Shown here piece by piece: positions 1-6,799 of a stretch of DNA of 6,799 bases; position 1 is the stretch's first letter; each line of letters opens with the position of its first letter. The position numbers were made by a program, and so were the translations under genes. The stretch covers positions 1 through 6,799 of the forward strand of contig JAIWOM010000079.1 in NCBI GenBank assembly GCA_020216895.1, read 5' to 3'. The stretch is from Microcella sp. (lineage in GTDB: Bacteria > Actinomycetota > Actinomycetes > Actinomycetales > Microbacteriaceae). The notes under the pieces were generated by a model. It did not search any database, had not been told where the DNA came from, and saw only the letters and a program-made list of their open reading frames with translations.

Positions 1-1
1 C

Positions 2-75
2 GCGGCGGCCCCCGCGGCGGCCCCTGCCGCCCCCGCTGTTGACGGTGCGGCCGAGCAGGAGACCGGCGACCGGCC

Positions 76-79
<4 letters not shown>
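2..79 (+). CDS. C-terminal end of an unidentified upstream protein (partial)
   Basis: An open frame enters from the left edge and ends at TGA 77-79, giving 25 residues. The first half is an Ala/Pro tail with two AAAP units encoded by a 12-base direct repeat near positions 2-25, followed by an acidic stretch that includes AAEQETGDRP. The stop overlaps the GTG start of the next gene (GTGA, 76-79), which is typical of translationally coupled actinobacterial operons and is the main reason to believe this frame. Low-complexity Ala/Pro tails are common at the ends of actinobacterial proteins and say nothing about function. The product cannot be named from this fragment. Confidence 0.55.
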
Positions 80-777
<698 letters not shown>

Positions 778-783
778 TAGCCT
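778..783 (+). promoter_or_regulatory. -10 element (TAGCCT) for the leuC leader transcript
   Basis: TAGCCT fits the actinobacterial -10 consensus TAnnnT and directly follows the LOG stop codon. It is followed by exactly 7 nt and then ATG 791, the geometry expected when transcription starts on the A of a leaderless start codon. The same layout precedes the plsC-like gene and the hydrolase gene in this window. No convincing -35 hexamer is visible, which is common for such promoters in GC-rich actinobacteria. If it is active, the leuC mRNA would carry a 124-nt 5' region. Confidence 0.6.
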
Positions 784-790
784 GAACCCC

Positions 791-838
791 ATGAAGCGCG
801 AGCGGTCCGACCTCCTTCGTCGCCGCGGCGAGTCCTGA
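791..838 (+). CDS. Candidate 15-residue leader peptide upstream of leuC
   Basis: The frame reads [15 protein letters not shown] and then TGA. There is no Shine-Dalgarno sequence, but its ATG sits 7 nt after TAGCCT, so it would be translated as a leaderless message. It is out of frame with leuC and stops 76 nt before it, so it is not a leuC extension. It contains consecutive Leu codons CTC-CTT at 812-817. CTT is an uncommon Leu codon in the neighbouring genes. Two Leu codons is fewer than in the enterobacterial leu leader. Bases 814-832 of this frame are complementary to downstream leader segments, which is what an attenuation peptide would need. The peptide could instead be chance coding in a 5' UTR. 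Confidence 0.45.
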   Translation: MKRERSDLLRRRGES

Positions 839-898
839 TCACCCCAGGTCGCATCCTCGCCGCGGTGTTCCGACGCGGCCGCTCCGACGTGAACGTAC

Positions 899-904
899 GA
901 AGGG
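899..904 (+). promoter_or_regulatory. leuC ribosome-binding site (GAAGGG)
   Basis: GAAGGG ends 10 nt before the leuC ATG and is the only good Shine-Dalgarno match there, so it supports the 915 start. Five of its six bases (899-903) belong to the segment complementary to leader positions 814-820, which include the CTT codon of the candidate leader peptide. Confidence 0.7.
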
Positions 905-914
905 TGATTTCCCC

Positions 915-2399
915 ATGACAGACAGTTCCCCCGCCGCCCCGCGCCCCCGCACCCTCGCCGAGAAGGTGTGGGATGCCCACGTGGTCAGCAAGGGCCAGAA
1001 CGGCGAGCCGGACCTCATCTACATCGACCTGCACCTGGTGCACGAGGTCACGAGCCCGCAGGCCTTCGATGGTCTCCGGATGGCCGGCCGCCCCGTGCGC
1101 CGCCCCGACCTCACCATCGCCACCGAGGACCACAACACCCCGACGCTCGCGATCGACAAGCCGATCGCCGAGCCGACCAGCCGCAAGCAGATCGAGACCC
1201 TGCGCGCGAACTGCGCGGAGTTCGGCATCCGCCTGCACTCGCTGGGCGACATCGAGCAGGGCATCGTGCACGTCGTCGGCCCGCAGCTCGGCCTGACCAT
1301 GCCGGGCATCACCGTCGTCTGCGGCGACTCGCACACGAGCACGCACGGCGCCTTCGGCGCGATGGCCTTCGGCATCGGCACCAGTGAGGTCGAGCACGTG
1401 CTGGCCACGCAGACGCTGCCGCTCAAGCCGTTCAAGACGATGGCGATCACGGTCGAGGGCGAGCTCAAGCCGGGCGTCACCGCGAAGGACATCATCCTCG
1501 CCGTCATCGCCAAGATCGGCACCGGGGGCGGGCAGGGCTATGTGCTCGAGTACCGCGGCTCGGCCATCCGCTCGCTCTCGATGGACGGCCGCATGACGAT
1601 CTGCAACATGTCGATCGAGGCGGGGGCGCGCGCCGGAATGGTCGCCCCCGACGAGACGACGTTCGCGTACCTGAAGGGCCGCCCCCACGCGCCGCAGGGC
1701 GCCGACTGGGACGCCGCCGTCGAGTACTGGCGCACCCTGGCGACCGACGACGACGCCGTGTTCGATGCCGAGGTGTTCCTCGACGCGAACGAGCTCGAGC
1801 CCTTCGTCACCTGGGGCACCAACCCGGGTCAGGGCATCTCGCTCAGCCAGACGGTGCCCGACCCCGCGGCCATCGCCGACCCGAACGAGCGTGCCGCCGC
1901 CGAGCGCGCGCTCGAGTACATGGCCCTCACGCCGGGCACTCCGATGAAGGAGATCCCGGTCGACGTGGTCTTCATGGGCTCGTGCACGAACAGCCGCCTC
2001 GACGACCTGCGCGCCTTCGCCTCGATCATCAAGGGCAAGAAGAAGGCCGAGGGCGTCGACGTCATCGTCGTGCCCGGCTCGGCGCGCGTGCGCATCGAGG
2101 CCGAAGCCGAGGGCATCGACAAGATCGTCGAGGAGTTCGGCGGCGAGTGGCGCTTCGCCGGCTGCTCGATGTGCCTCGGCATGAACCCCGATCAGCTGCA
2201 GCCGGGCCAGCGCTCGGCCTCGACGAGCAACCGCAACTTCGAGGGCCGCCAGGGCAAGGGCGGGCGCACGCACCTCGTCAGCCCGCTCGTCGCCGCCTCG
2301 ACCGCGGTGCGCGGCACGCTGTCGAGCGTCGCCGACCTCGTGGCCGACGGCCATGAGGTGGATGCTCGCTACGTCTCGATCGAAGGGGCCACGGTCTAG
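915..2399 (+). CDS. leuC: 3-isopropylmalate dehydratase, large subunit
   Basis: LeuC, with LeuD, isomerises 2-isopropylmalate to 3-isopropylmalate by dehydration and rehydration in cytosolic leucine synthesis. The 494-residue protein is a clear aconitase-superfamily catalytic subunit. Its N-terminal segment [13 protein letters not shown] is diagnostic for LeuC. The active-site motif GDSHTSTHG is at residues 137-145. The three [4Fe-4S] ligands are all present: Cys357 in GSCTNSR, and Cys417 and Cys420 in GCSMCLG. Their 60- and 3-residue spacing matches the family. The protein is slightly longer than E. coli LeuC (about 466 aa), with about ten extra N-terminal residues rich in Pro and Ala. ATG 915 is supported by GAAGGG at 899-904. 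leuD starts 2 nt after its stop, so the subunits are co-transcribed. The upstream leader may regulate translation. Confidence 0.98.
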   Translation: MTDSSPAAPRPRTLAEKVWDAHVVSKGQNGEPDLIYIDLHLVHEVTSPQAFDGLRMAGRPVRRPDLTIATEDHNTPTLAIDKPIAEPTSRKQIETLRANCAEFGIRLHSLGDIEQGIVHVVGPQLGLTMPGITVVCGDSHTSTHGAFGAMAFGIGTSEVEHVLATQTLPLKPFKTMAITVEGELKPGVTAKDIILAVIAKIGTGGGQGYVLEYRGSAIRSLSMDGRMTICNMSIEAGARAGMVAPDETTFAYLKGRPHAPQGADWDAAVEYWRTLATDDDAVFDAEVFLDANELEPFVTWGTNPGQGISLSQTVPDPAAIADPNERAAAERALEYMALTPGTPMKEIPVDVVFMGSCTNSRLDDLRAFASIIKGKKKAEGVDVIVVPGSARVRIEAEAEGIDKIVEEFGGEWRFAGCSMCLGMNPDQLQPGQRSASTSNRNFEGRQGKGGRTHLVSPLVAASTAVRGTLSSVADLVADGHEVDARYVSIEGATV

Positions 2400-2401
2400 T
2401 C

Positions 2402-2998
2402 ATGGAGAAGGTCAGCACGATCACCGGCGTCGCGGTGCCGTTCCGCCGCAGCAACGTCGACACCGACCAGATCATCCCCGCGGTCTTCCTCAAGCGGGTC
2501 ACGAAGACCGGCTACGACGACGCGCTGTTCTCGGCGTGGCGGCAGGACCCGGAGTTCATTCTCAACCAGCCCGCCTACGCGAACCCGCGCATCCTCATCG
2601 CCGGGCCCGACTTCGGCACCGGATCGAGCCGCGAGCACGCGGTCTGGGCCCTGCGCGACTTCGGATTCCGGGCCGTGATCAGCCCGAAGTTCGCCGACAT
2701 CTTCCGCGGCAACGCCGGCAAGCAGGGCCTGCTCACCGGGGTCGTCGACGAGCCCACCGTCGAGCGCCTGTGGGCCGAGCTCGAGGCGAGCCCGGGCCTG
2801 GAGGCGACCGTCGATCTCGAGGCCCGCACCGTCACCGTCGGGAATGTCTCGGTGCGGTTCGAGATTGATGACTACACGCGCTGGCGCCTCCTCGAGGGTC
2901 TCGACGACATCGGCCTGACGCTGCGCGACGAGCAGGCCATCACCGACTTCGAGTCGCGCCGCGAGGCCTGGCGCCCCACCACCCTGCCCGCTCGCTGA
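2402..2998 (+). CDS. leuD: 3-isopropylmalate dehydratase, small subunit
   Basis: LeuD is the swivel-domain subunit that completes the isopropylmalate isomerase active site of LeuC. It has 198 residues, close to the roughly 200 usual for the single-domain bacterial form. Recognisable segments are NVDTDQIIP at residues 18-26 and [13 protein letters not shown] at 68-80, the conserved Ser-Ser-Arg loop that contacts substrate, followed by a conserved ISPKFADIF block. The start is only 2 nt after the leuC stop. A GAAGGGG tract at 2382-2388 inside the last leuC codons is a plausible ribosome-binding site, and translational coupling to leuC is likely. No terminator is visible between leuD and murA, which are 32 nt apart. 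Confidence 0.98.
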   Translation: MEKVSTITGVAVPFRRSNVDTDQIIPAVFLKRVTKTGYDDALFSAWRQDPEFILNQPAYANPRILIAGPDFGTGSSREHAVWALRDFGFRAVISPKFADIFRGNAGKQGLLTGVVDEPTVERLWAELEASPGLEATVDLEARTVTVGNVSVRFEIDDYTRWRLLEGLDDIGLTLRDEQAITDFESRREAWRPTTLPAR

Positions 2999-3019
2999 GG
3001 GGCGAGACCGACACCACCT

Positions 3020-3023
3020 GAGG
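3020..3023 (+). promoter_or_regulatory. murA ribosome-binding site (GAGG)
   Basis: GAGG lies 7 nt before ATG 3031, a near-ideal spacing. It supports the long N-terminus of MurA over any later start. No TAnnnT element sits at leaderless distance here, so murA is probably read from a transcript that begins upstream. Confidence 0.6.
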
Positions 3024-3030
3024 TCAACCC

Positions 3031-4395
3031 ATGAATTCGCTCACCAAGGACTCGCAGAAGGCCGCCGCTCGCGTCGGCCTCACCTCCGACACCATCGTGA
3101 TCCACGGCGGCAAGCCGCTGCGCGGGCGCATCGAGGTGCGCGGGGCCAAGAACCTCGTGACGAAGGCGATGGTGGCCTCCCTCCTGGCCGACACCCCGAG
3201 CATCCTCAAGGGCGTGCCCGAGATCAGCGACGTGCACGTCGTCAGCGGTCTGCTGAAGGCCCACGGCGTCGAGATCACCACCCTCGAGCCGGGCGTTCTC
3301 AAGCTCGATCCGAGCAACGTGGTCAGCGCCCACTTCGCCGAGATCGACGCGCACGCGGGCTCGAGCCGCATCCCGATCCTGTTCTGCGGCCCGCTGCTGC
3401 ACCAGCTCGGCGAGGCGTTCATCCCCGACCTCGGCGGCTGCCGCATCGGCGACCGGCCGATCGACTTCCACCTCAACGCGCTGCGCGCGTTCGGGGCCAC
3501 GGTCGACAAGAAGCACGAGGGCATCCACCTGACGGCGCCCCAGAAGCTCAAGGGCGCCCTCATCGAGCTGCCCTTCCCGAGCGTGGGCGCCACCGAGCAG
3601 GTGCTGCTGACGGCCGTGCGGGCCGAAGGGACGACCGAGCTCAAGAACGCCGCGATCGAGCCCGAGATCATGGACCTCATCGCGATCCTGCAGAAGATGG
3701 GTGCGATCATCTCGGTCGAACCCAACCGCGTGATCGTGATCGAGGGCGTCGAGTCGCTGCGCGGCTACCAGCACACGGCGATCTTCGACCGCAACGAGGT
3801 CGCCAGTTGGGCCGCCGCCGCGCTCGCCACCAAGGGCGACATCACCGTCGGCGGTGCTCGCCAGCAGGAGATGATGACCTTCCTCAACGTCTTCCGGAAG
3901 GTCGGCGGCGAGTTCGAGGTGCTGGAGGACGGCATCCGGTTCTGGCACCCCGGCACCCCGCTCAAGCCCGTGATGATCGAGACCGATGTGCACCCGGGCT
4001 TCATGACCGACTGGCAGCAGCCCCTCATCGTCGCGCTCACGCAGGCGGAGGGCGAGTCGGTCGTGCACGAGACCGTGTACGAGAACCGGTTCGGCTTCAC
4101 TGAGGCGCTCAACGAGATGGGTGCCGACATCGTCGTGCACCAGTCAGGACTCGCCTCCATCACGCGCCGGGTGCCGCGCCGTCCCCTCGAGCAGGCGGCG
4201 GTCATCCAGGGCCCCACGCCGCTGACGGGTGCCTCGGTGCGCGTTCCCGACCTGCGCGGCGGCTTCAGCCACCTCATCGCCGGTCTCGCGGCGACGGGCA
4301 CCTCGACGATCAGCAACGTCGGCATCATCAGCCGCGGCTACGAGCTCTTCATCGACAAGCTCGAGACGCTCGGCGCCGACTTCGAGCTCGTCTAG
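3031..4395 (+). CDS. murA: UDP-N-acetylglucosamine 1-carboxyvinyltransferase (MurA)
   Basis: MurA transfers enolpyruvate from PEP to UDP-GlcNAc, the first committed step of cytosolic peptidoglycan precursor synthesis. The 454-residue EPSP-synthase-fold protein keeps the key residues. Lys40-Asn41 in RGAKN match E. coli Lys22-Asn23. Cys137 in GGCRIGDRP matches the catalytic, fosfomycin-alkylated Cys115. Asp327 in TDWQQP matches Asp305. Arg435 in SRGYE fits the C-terminal active-site Arg397. The protein is longer than the usual 420 or so residues because of about 18 extra N-terminal residues, while the core aligns without gaps that I can see. Unlike mycobacterial MurA, which has Asp at the Cys115 position, this one has Cys, so the target itself should be fosfomycin-sensitive. 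It follows leuD by 32 nt with no terminator, suggesting a shared transcript. Confidence 0.97.
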   Translation: MNSLTKDSQKAAARVGLTSDTIVIHGGKPLRGRIEVRGAKNLVTKAMVASLLADTPSILKGVPEISDVHVVSGLLKAHGVEITTLEPGVLKLDPSNVVSAHFAEIDAHAGSSRIPILFCGPLLHQLGEAFIPDLGGCRIGDRPIDFHLNALRAFGATVDKKHEGIHLTAPQKLKGALIELPFPSVGATEQVLLTAVRAEGTTELKNAAIEPEIMDLIAILQKMGAIISVEPNRVIVIEGVESLRGYQHTAIFDRNEVASWAAAALATKGDITVGGARQQEMMTFLNVFRKVGGEFEVLEDGIRFWHPGTPLKPVMIETDVHPGFMTDWQQPLIVALTQAEGESVVHETVYENRFGFTEALNEMGADIVVHQSGLASITRRVPRRPLEQAAVIQGPTPLTGASVRVPDLRGGFSHLIAGLAATGTSTISNVGIISRGYELFIDKLETLGADFELV

Positions 4396-4420
4396 CGCGG
4401 TCGTGCGCGGAGCCGGGCAG

Positions 4421-4426
4421 TACCCT
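4421..4426 (+). promoter_or_regulatory. -10 element (TACCCT) for a leaderless plsC transcript
   Basis: TACCCT matches TAnnnT and is followed by exactly 7 nt and GTG 4434. The 16 bases from the -10 through the start codon match those at 778-793 at 12 positions. No Shine-Dalgarno sequence precedes GTG 4434, which agrees with leaderless initiation and an internal promoter between murA and the plsC-like gene. No clear -35 is seen. Confidence 0.6.
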
Positions 4427-4433
4427 GGACTCC

Positions 4434-5219
4434 GTGCCTGACGCCACCCCCGCCGAGCAGCCCGCCGTATCGACTCCCGCTCCGCGCCGTCGGCGTCGAG
4501 AGAAGACGCTGCTCTGGCACACGATCGCCGCTATCCTGCTGCCCCCGCTGACCGTCATGGCGAAGTACCACGTGGTCGACGGGCACAAGCTGCCGCGCAC
4601 GGGCGCGTTCATCCTGGCCCCCAACCACTACAGCGAGATCGACCCGGTCATCATGGGCCGCTACATGTGGAAGCTCGGTCGCGTGCCGCGGTTCCTCGCC
4701 AAGGCGAGCGTCTTCCGGGTCCCGGTGCTCGGGGCGGTGCTGCGCTGGTCGGGGCAGATCCCGGTCGAGCGCGAGGGGCGGGGGCGATCGGACGCTCCGC
4801 TCAAGGCGGCGCAGCAGCTCGTCGATCGCGAGCTCGCGGTCATCATCTACCCCGAGGGCAGCCTCACCCGCGACCCTGACCTGTGGCCGATGCGCGGCAA
4901 GAGCGGGGCGGTGCGCATGGCCCTGCAGGCGGGCGTGCCGATCATCCCGGCCGCCCACTGGGGCACGCAGCAGATCATGGCGCGATACTCGAAGAAGATC
5001 AGCTTCTTCCCGCGCAAGGACCTCTACTGCAAGATCGGCGACCCCGTCGATCTCAGCGACCTGGCCGGGCGTCCGCTCGACCAGGCGACCCTCGCCGCCG
5101 GCACCGAGCGCGTCATGAACGCCATCGCCGAGCTGCTCGGCGACCTGCGCGGCGAGACGCCGCCGCCCAAGCGGTGGGACCCGTCCGAGCACGGCCAGAG
5201 CGAGACGGGGCGCCTGTGA
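4434..5219 (+). CDS. plsC: PlsC-type 1-acylglycerol-3-phosphate acyltransferase family protein
   Basis: Members of this family acylate lysophosphatidate to phosphatidate at the inner face of the membrane. The 261-residue protein shows the four acyltransferase blocks: NHYSEID at residues 64-70 (His65 and Asp70 as the NHx4D catalytic pair), SGQIPVERE at 106-114, YPEGSLTR at 139-146 and VPIIP at 168-172. A basic patch (R18-R22) precedes a hydrophobic stretch at about 31-43 that could anchor it to the membrane. GTG 4434 is favoured by the TACCCT element at leaderless distance. Its TGA overlaps the gpsA GTG by 4 bases, linking it to the enzyme that supplies glycerol 3-phosphate. Specificity cannot be read from sequence; other glycerolipid or glycolipid acyltransferases in the family share these motifs, so the symbol is at family level. 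Confidence 0.88.
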   Translation: MPDATPAEQPAVSTPAPRRRRREKTLLWHTIAAILLPPLTVMAKYHVVDGHKLPRTGAFILAPNHYSEIDPVIMGRYMWKLGRVPRFLAKASVFRVPVLGAVLRWSGQIPVEREGRGRSDAPLKAAQQLVDRELAVIIYPEGSLTRDPDLWPMRGKSGAVRMALQAGVPIIPAAHWGTQQIMARYSKKISFFPRKDLYCKIGDPVDLSDLAGRPLDQATLAAGTERVMNAIAELLGDLRGETPPPKRWDPSEHGQSETGRL

Positions 5220-6280
5220 GCGAGCATCCGCCGCTGACCGAGGCGGTGCGCCTGCCCTCGCCGGCCGCCCGGGAGGGCGCGAAGCGCATCGCCGTGCTGG
5301 GCGCCGGATCGTGGGGCACCACCTTCGCGAAGGTGCTCGCCGACGGCGGCTCGGACGTCGTGATCTGGGCGCGCCGCCGCGAGGTGGCCCACGAGATCAC
5401 CGAGACGCACCGCAACTCCGGCTACCTGCCAGGCATCAACCTGCCCGCCAACCTGCGCGGTCACGACTCGCTCGAGCACGTGCTCGACGGCGCCGAGCAG
5501 GTGTACCTCTCGGTGCCCAGCCAGAGCCTGCGCAGCAATCTCGCGTCGATCCGGGACATCCTGCCCGCCGACGTGCCCGTCGTCAGCCTCATGAAGGGCG
5601 TCGAGCGCGGCACCGGACTGCGCATGAGCGAGGTCATCGAGCAGGAGCTTCACCTCGACCCGGCGCGCATCGCCGTCGTCAGCGGCCCCAACCTCGCCCT
5701 GGAGATCGCCAAGCGCGAGCCCACCGCCGCCGTCGTCGCCAGCGCCAGCCGCGACACCGCGGTCGCCGTCGCCTCGGTGGCTTCGAACGACTACTTCCGC
5801 TCGTTCGTGAACACCGACGTGGTCGGCACCGAGTTCGGCGGGGTACTCAAGAACCTCATCGCCGTCGCGGTGGGCATCGCCGACGGGGTCGGCTACGGCG
5901 AGAACACGAAGGCGTCGATCATCACGCGCGGGCTCGTCGAGCTCAGCGCCTTCGCCGTCGCCTTCGGTGCCCGGCCCGAGACGATGATCGGGCTCGCCGG
6001 CCTCGGCGACCTCATCGCCACCTGCGAGTCGCCGCTCTCGCGCAACAACACTGCCGGTCGGCTGCTGGGCCAGGGCTACGGCTTCGAGCAGGTCATCGCG
6101 CAGATGAACCAGACGGCCGAGGGGCTCGCCTCCGTCGGGCCCGTGCTCGAGCTCGCCGAGTCGAAGGGCGTCGCGATGCCCATCGTCGCCCAGGTCGGCC
6201 AGGTGCTCGAGGGCACGCTCGACCCGCGCGAGCTCGCCCCGCACCTCGCCACCGATTCCGACGAGCCGCAGGCGGAGTAG
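5216..6280 (+). CDS. gpsA: NAD(P)+-dependent glycerol-3-phosphate dehydrogenase
   Basis: GpsA reduces dihydroxyacetone phosphate to sn-glycerol 3-phosphate, the backbone for phospholipids, in the cytosol. From GTG 5216 it has 354 residues. The Rossmann motif GAGSWG is at 29-34, SGPNLALEI begins at Ser156, the catalytic-lysine motif LKNLIAVAVGI has Lys212, and GLGDLIATC with Asp265 and SRNN with Arg276 forms the C-terminal active-site block. GTG 5216 overlaps the plsC stop by 4 bases. The frame stays open further upstream to 4883, but that part only shadows plsC. The N-terminus has about 20 residues before the Rossmann strand, so a later start is possible. The last residues (EPQAE and stop) are encoded by the first unit of the tandem repeat at 6263, so the C-terminal end looks shaped by the repeat rather than by the enzyme. 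Confidence 0.96.
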   Translation: MSEHPPLTEAVRLPSPAAREGAKRIAVLGAGSWGTTFAKVLADGGSDVVIWARRREVAHEITETHRNSGYLPGINLPANLRGHDSLEHVLDGAEQVYLSVPSQSLRSNLASIRDILPADVPVVSLMKGVERGTGLRMSEVIEQELHLDPARIAVVSGPNLALEIAKREPTAAVVASASRDTAVAVASVASNDYFRSFVNTDVVGTEFGGVLKNLIAVAVGIADGVGYGENTKASIITRGLVELSAFAVAFGARPETMIGLAGLGDLIATCESPLSRNNTAGRLLGQGYGFEQVIAQMNQTAEGLASVGPVLELAESKGVAMPIVAQVGQVLEGTLDPRELAPHLATDSDEPQAE

Positions 6281-6393
6281 CCGGCAACCGCGAGCCGCAG
6301 GCGGAGTAGCAAGCGCTGCGAGCCGCAGGCGGAGTAGCAAGCGCTGCGAGCCGCAGGCGGAGTAGCAAGCACCGCGAGCCGCGGGCGGCGTGC
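6263..6393 (+). repeat. Five-unit tandem repeat, period 28-29 bp, overlapping the gpsA stop
   Basis: An 18-bp core, GAGCCGCAGGCGGAGTAG, occurs exactly at 6263-6280, 6292-6309, 6320-6337 and 6348-6365. A decayed fifth copy lies at 6376-6393. Spacers are 10-11 bp, and 6310-6337 is identical to 6338-6365 over the full 28 bp. Copy 1 is the end of gpsA (EPQAE and stop). Because 28 and 29 are not multiples of 3, the copies put GAGTAG in all three forward frames. Units can form small hairpins, for example 6316-6320 with 6324-6328, but no U-run follows. It could act as a 3' end or transcript-stability element, be a dispersed family of small repeats, or be a local slippage product. It fills most of the gap between gpsA and the hydrolase. 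Confidence 0.9.
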
Positions 6394-6403
6394 CGGCGCT
6401 CGG

Positions 6404-6409
6404 TAGGCT
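6404..6409 (+). promoter_or_regulatory. -10 element (TAGGCT) for a leaderless hydrolase transcript
   Basis: TAGGCT fits TAnnnT and stands exactly 7 nt before GTG 6417. There is no Shine-Dalgarno sequence. It follows directly after the repeat array, so the hydrolase probably has its own promoter rather than relying on readthrough from gpsA. No -35 is evident in the GC-rich flank. Confidence 0.55.
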
Positions 6410-6416
6410 TGCACGC

Positions 6417-6799
6417 GTGATCACCTCCCTCGCCGGCGGCCGCGTGCTCGCCGAGAAGCACGGTGCGACCCCGCCCCGGGTCGTCGCCCTGCACGGCTGG
6501 GGCCGTGATGGCGGTGACTTCGCCACGATCCTCTCCGGGCTCGATGCCGTGAGCATCCACCTGCCCGGGTTCGGCCCGGCGCCCGCCCCCGAGACGGTCT
6601 GGGGCACCGAGGACTTCGCGGACCTCGTCGCCGAGGCCATCGCGGCCTTCGCCCCCGTCGTCATCGTCGCGCACTCGTTCGGCGGCCGGGTCGCCGCTCG
6701 TCTCGCCCTCCGCCGCCCCGAGCTGGTGCGGGGCCTGGTGCTGACGGGCGTGCCGCTCGTGCGACTGGCTCCCGCGACGCGGCCCCCGCTGAGCTTCCG
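6417..6799 (+). CDS. Alpha/beta hydrolase, N-terminal part (runs off the window)
   Basis: The frame from GTG 6417 is open to the edge, giving 127 residues. It shows the start of an alpha/beta-hydrolase fold. HGWG at residues 26-29 follows strand beta-3 and would form the oxyanion hole. LPGFGPAPAP at 49-58 is the usual loop after beta-4. AHSFGG at 85-90 is the nucleophile elbow with Ser87, and it is followed by the typical RVAARLALRRPELVRGLVLTG helix and strand, in which Leu98 to Val104 match the common ALxxPxxV pattern. The catalytic Asp and His would lie beyond the window. The substrate is unknown; esterase, lipase-like, peptidase or MhpC/BioH-like roles are all open. The start is chosen from the TAGGCT element 7 nt upstream. 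Confidence 0.85.
   Translation, partial: MITSLAGGRVLAEKHGATPPRVVALHGWGRDGGDFATILSGLDAVSIHLPGFGPAPAPETVWGTEDFADLVAEAIAAFAPVVIVAHSFGGRVAARLALRRPELVRGLVLTGVPLVRLAPATRPPLSF

Larger units (their letters stand above)
791..914 (+). promoter_or_regulatory. Candidate leucine-responsive mRNA leader of leuCD
   Basis: Three interactions can be read by eye. (1) 821-832 pairs with 856-867 over 12 bp with one G-U. (2) 814-820 pairs with 897-903 over 7 bp, covering most of the leuC ribosome-binding site at 899-904. (3) 859-864 pairs with 874-879 over 6 bp, which excludes interaction 1. The 5' strands of 1 and 2 lie inside the candidate leader peptide, at and just after its Leu codons. A ribosome stalled at those codons would cover them, free the leuC site and allow the alternative hairpin. 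No poly-U tract is seen, so translational control fits better than transcription attenuation. Folding energies were not computed, and GC-rich DNA gives many chance stems. Confidence 0.4.

Noticed and set aside
875..899. Palindromes GCGGCCGC (875-882) and CGTACG (894-899) as operator sites
   Set aside because: They are short, match no operator that I know for leucine genes, and are expected by chance at this GC content.
4883..6280. A longer gpsA start upstream of 5216
   Set aside because: Residues before 5216 lie in another frame of the plsC gene and show no conserved content. The GTG at 5216 gives the family length and a typical 4-base overlap.
6263..6393. Repeat array as a CRISPR
   Set aside because: The core is only 18 bp, the 'spacers' are 10-11 bp and nearly identical to each other, copy 1 lies inside a gene, and no cas gene is present.
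6263..6416. Classical Rho-independent terminator after gpsA
   Set aside because: Small hairpins exist within the repeats but none is followed by a run of T, so only an unspecified 3' end role can be suggested.
5024..6664. Long open frame of 546 codons on the - strand opposite gpsA
   Set aside because: It opposes a well-supported gpsA, reads straight through the tandem repeat as a low-complexity peptide, and has no domain I recognise.

Overview
The window is high-GC DNA that looks like the chromosome of an actinobacterium, most likely in or near the Microbacteriaceae. The reasons are strong G/C preference at third codon positions, GTG starts, 4-base GTGA gene overlaps, leaderless-type starts (TAnnnT, 7 nt, start codon), and a leuC-leuD-murA-plsC-gpsA order that I recall from that family. 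The placement is inference; no marker gene is present.

Layout, all genes on the + strand. Positions 1-79 hold the Ala/Pro-rich C-terminal end of an unidentified gene, overlapped by a LOG-family Rossmann protein (76-777). A 137-nt gap (778-914) follows. It carries a well-formed extended -10 arrangement, a 15-codon open reading frame with a Leu-Leu pair, and complementary segments that could bury the leuC ribosome-binding site. I read it as a candidate leucine-responsive leader. Then come leuC (915-2399) and leuD (2402-2998), the two subunits of isopropylmalate isomerase; murA (3031-4395), the first committed step of peptidoglycan synthesis; a PlsC-type acyltransferase (4434-5219); and gpsA (5216-6280), which makes sn-glycerol 3-phosphate. 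The gpsA stop codon lies inside the first unit of a five-unit tandem repeat (6263-6393). The window ends in a truncated alpha/beta hydrolase gene (6417 onward) with its own leaderless-type promoter.

How the genes work together: LeuC and LeuD form one enzyme of leucine synthesis. GpsA supplies the glycerol 3-phosphate backbone and the PlsC homologue probably acylates a glycerophospholipid precursor, so their 4-base overlap joins consecutive parts of phospholipid synthesis. MurA serves cell-wall synthesis. The set combines amino-acid, wall and membrane precursor supply. Promoter-like signals suggest at least three transcription entry points: before leuC, before plsC and before the hydrolase.

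The coding genes are ordinary core metabolism. The parts worth a second look are non-coding: the leuC leader, the three near-identical leaderless starts, and the repeat array that supplies the end of gpsA. I see no defence system, mobile element, CRISPR array, tRNA or rRNA.
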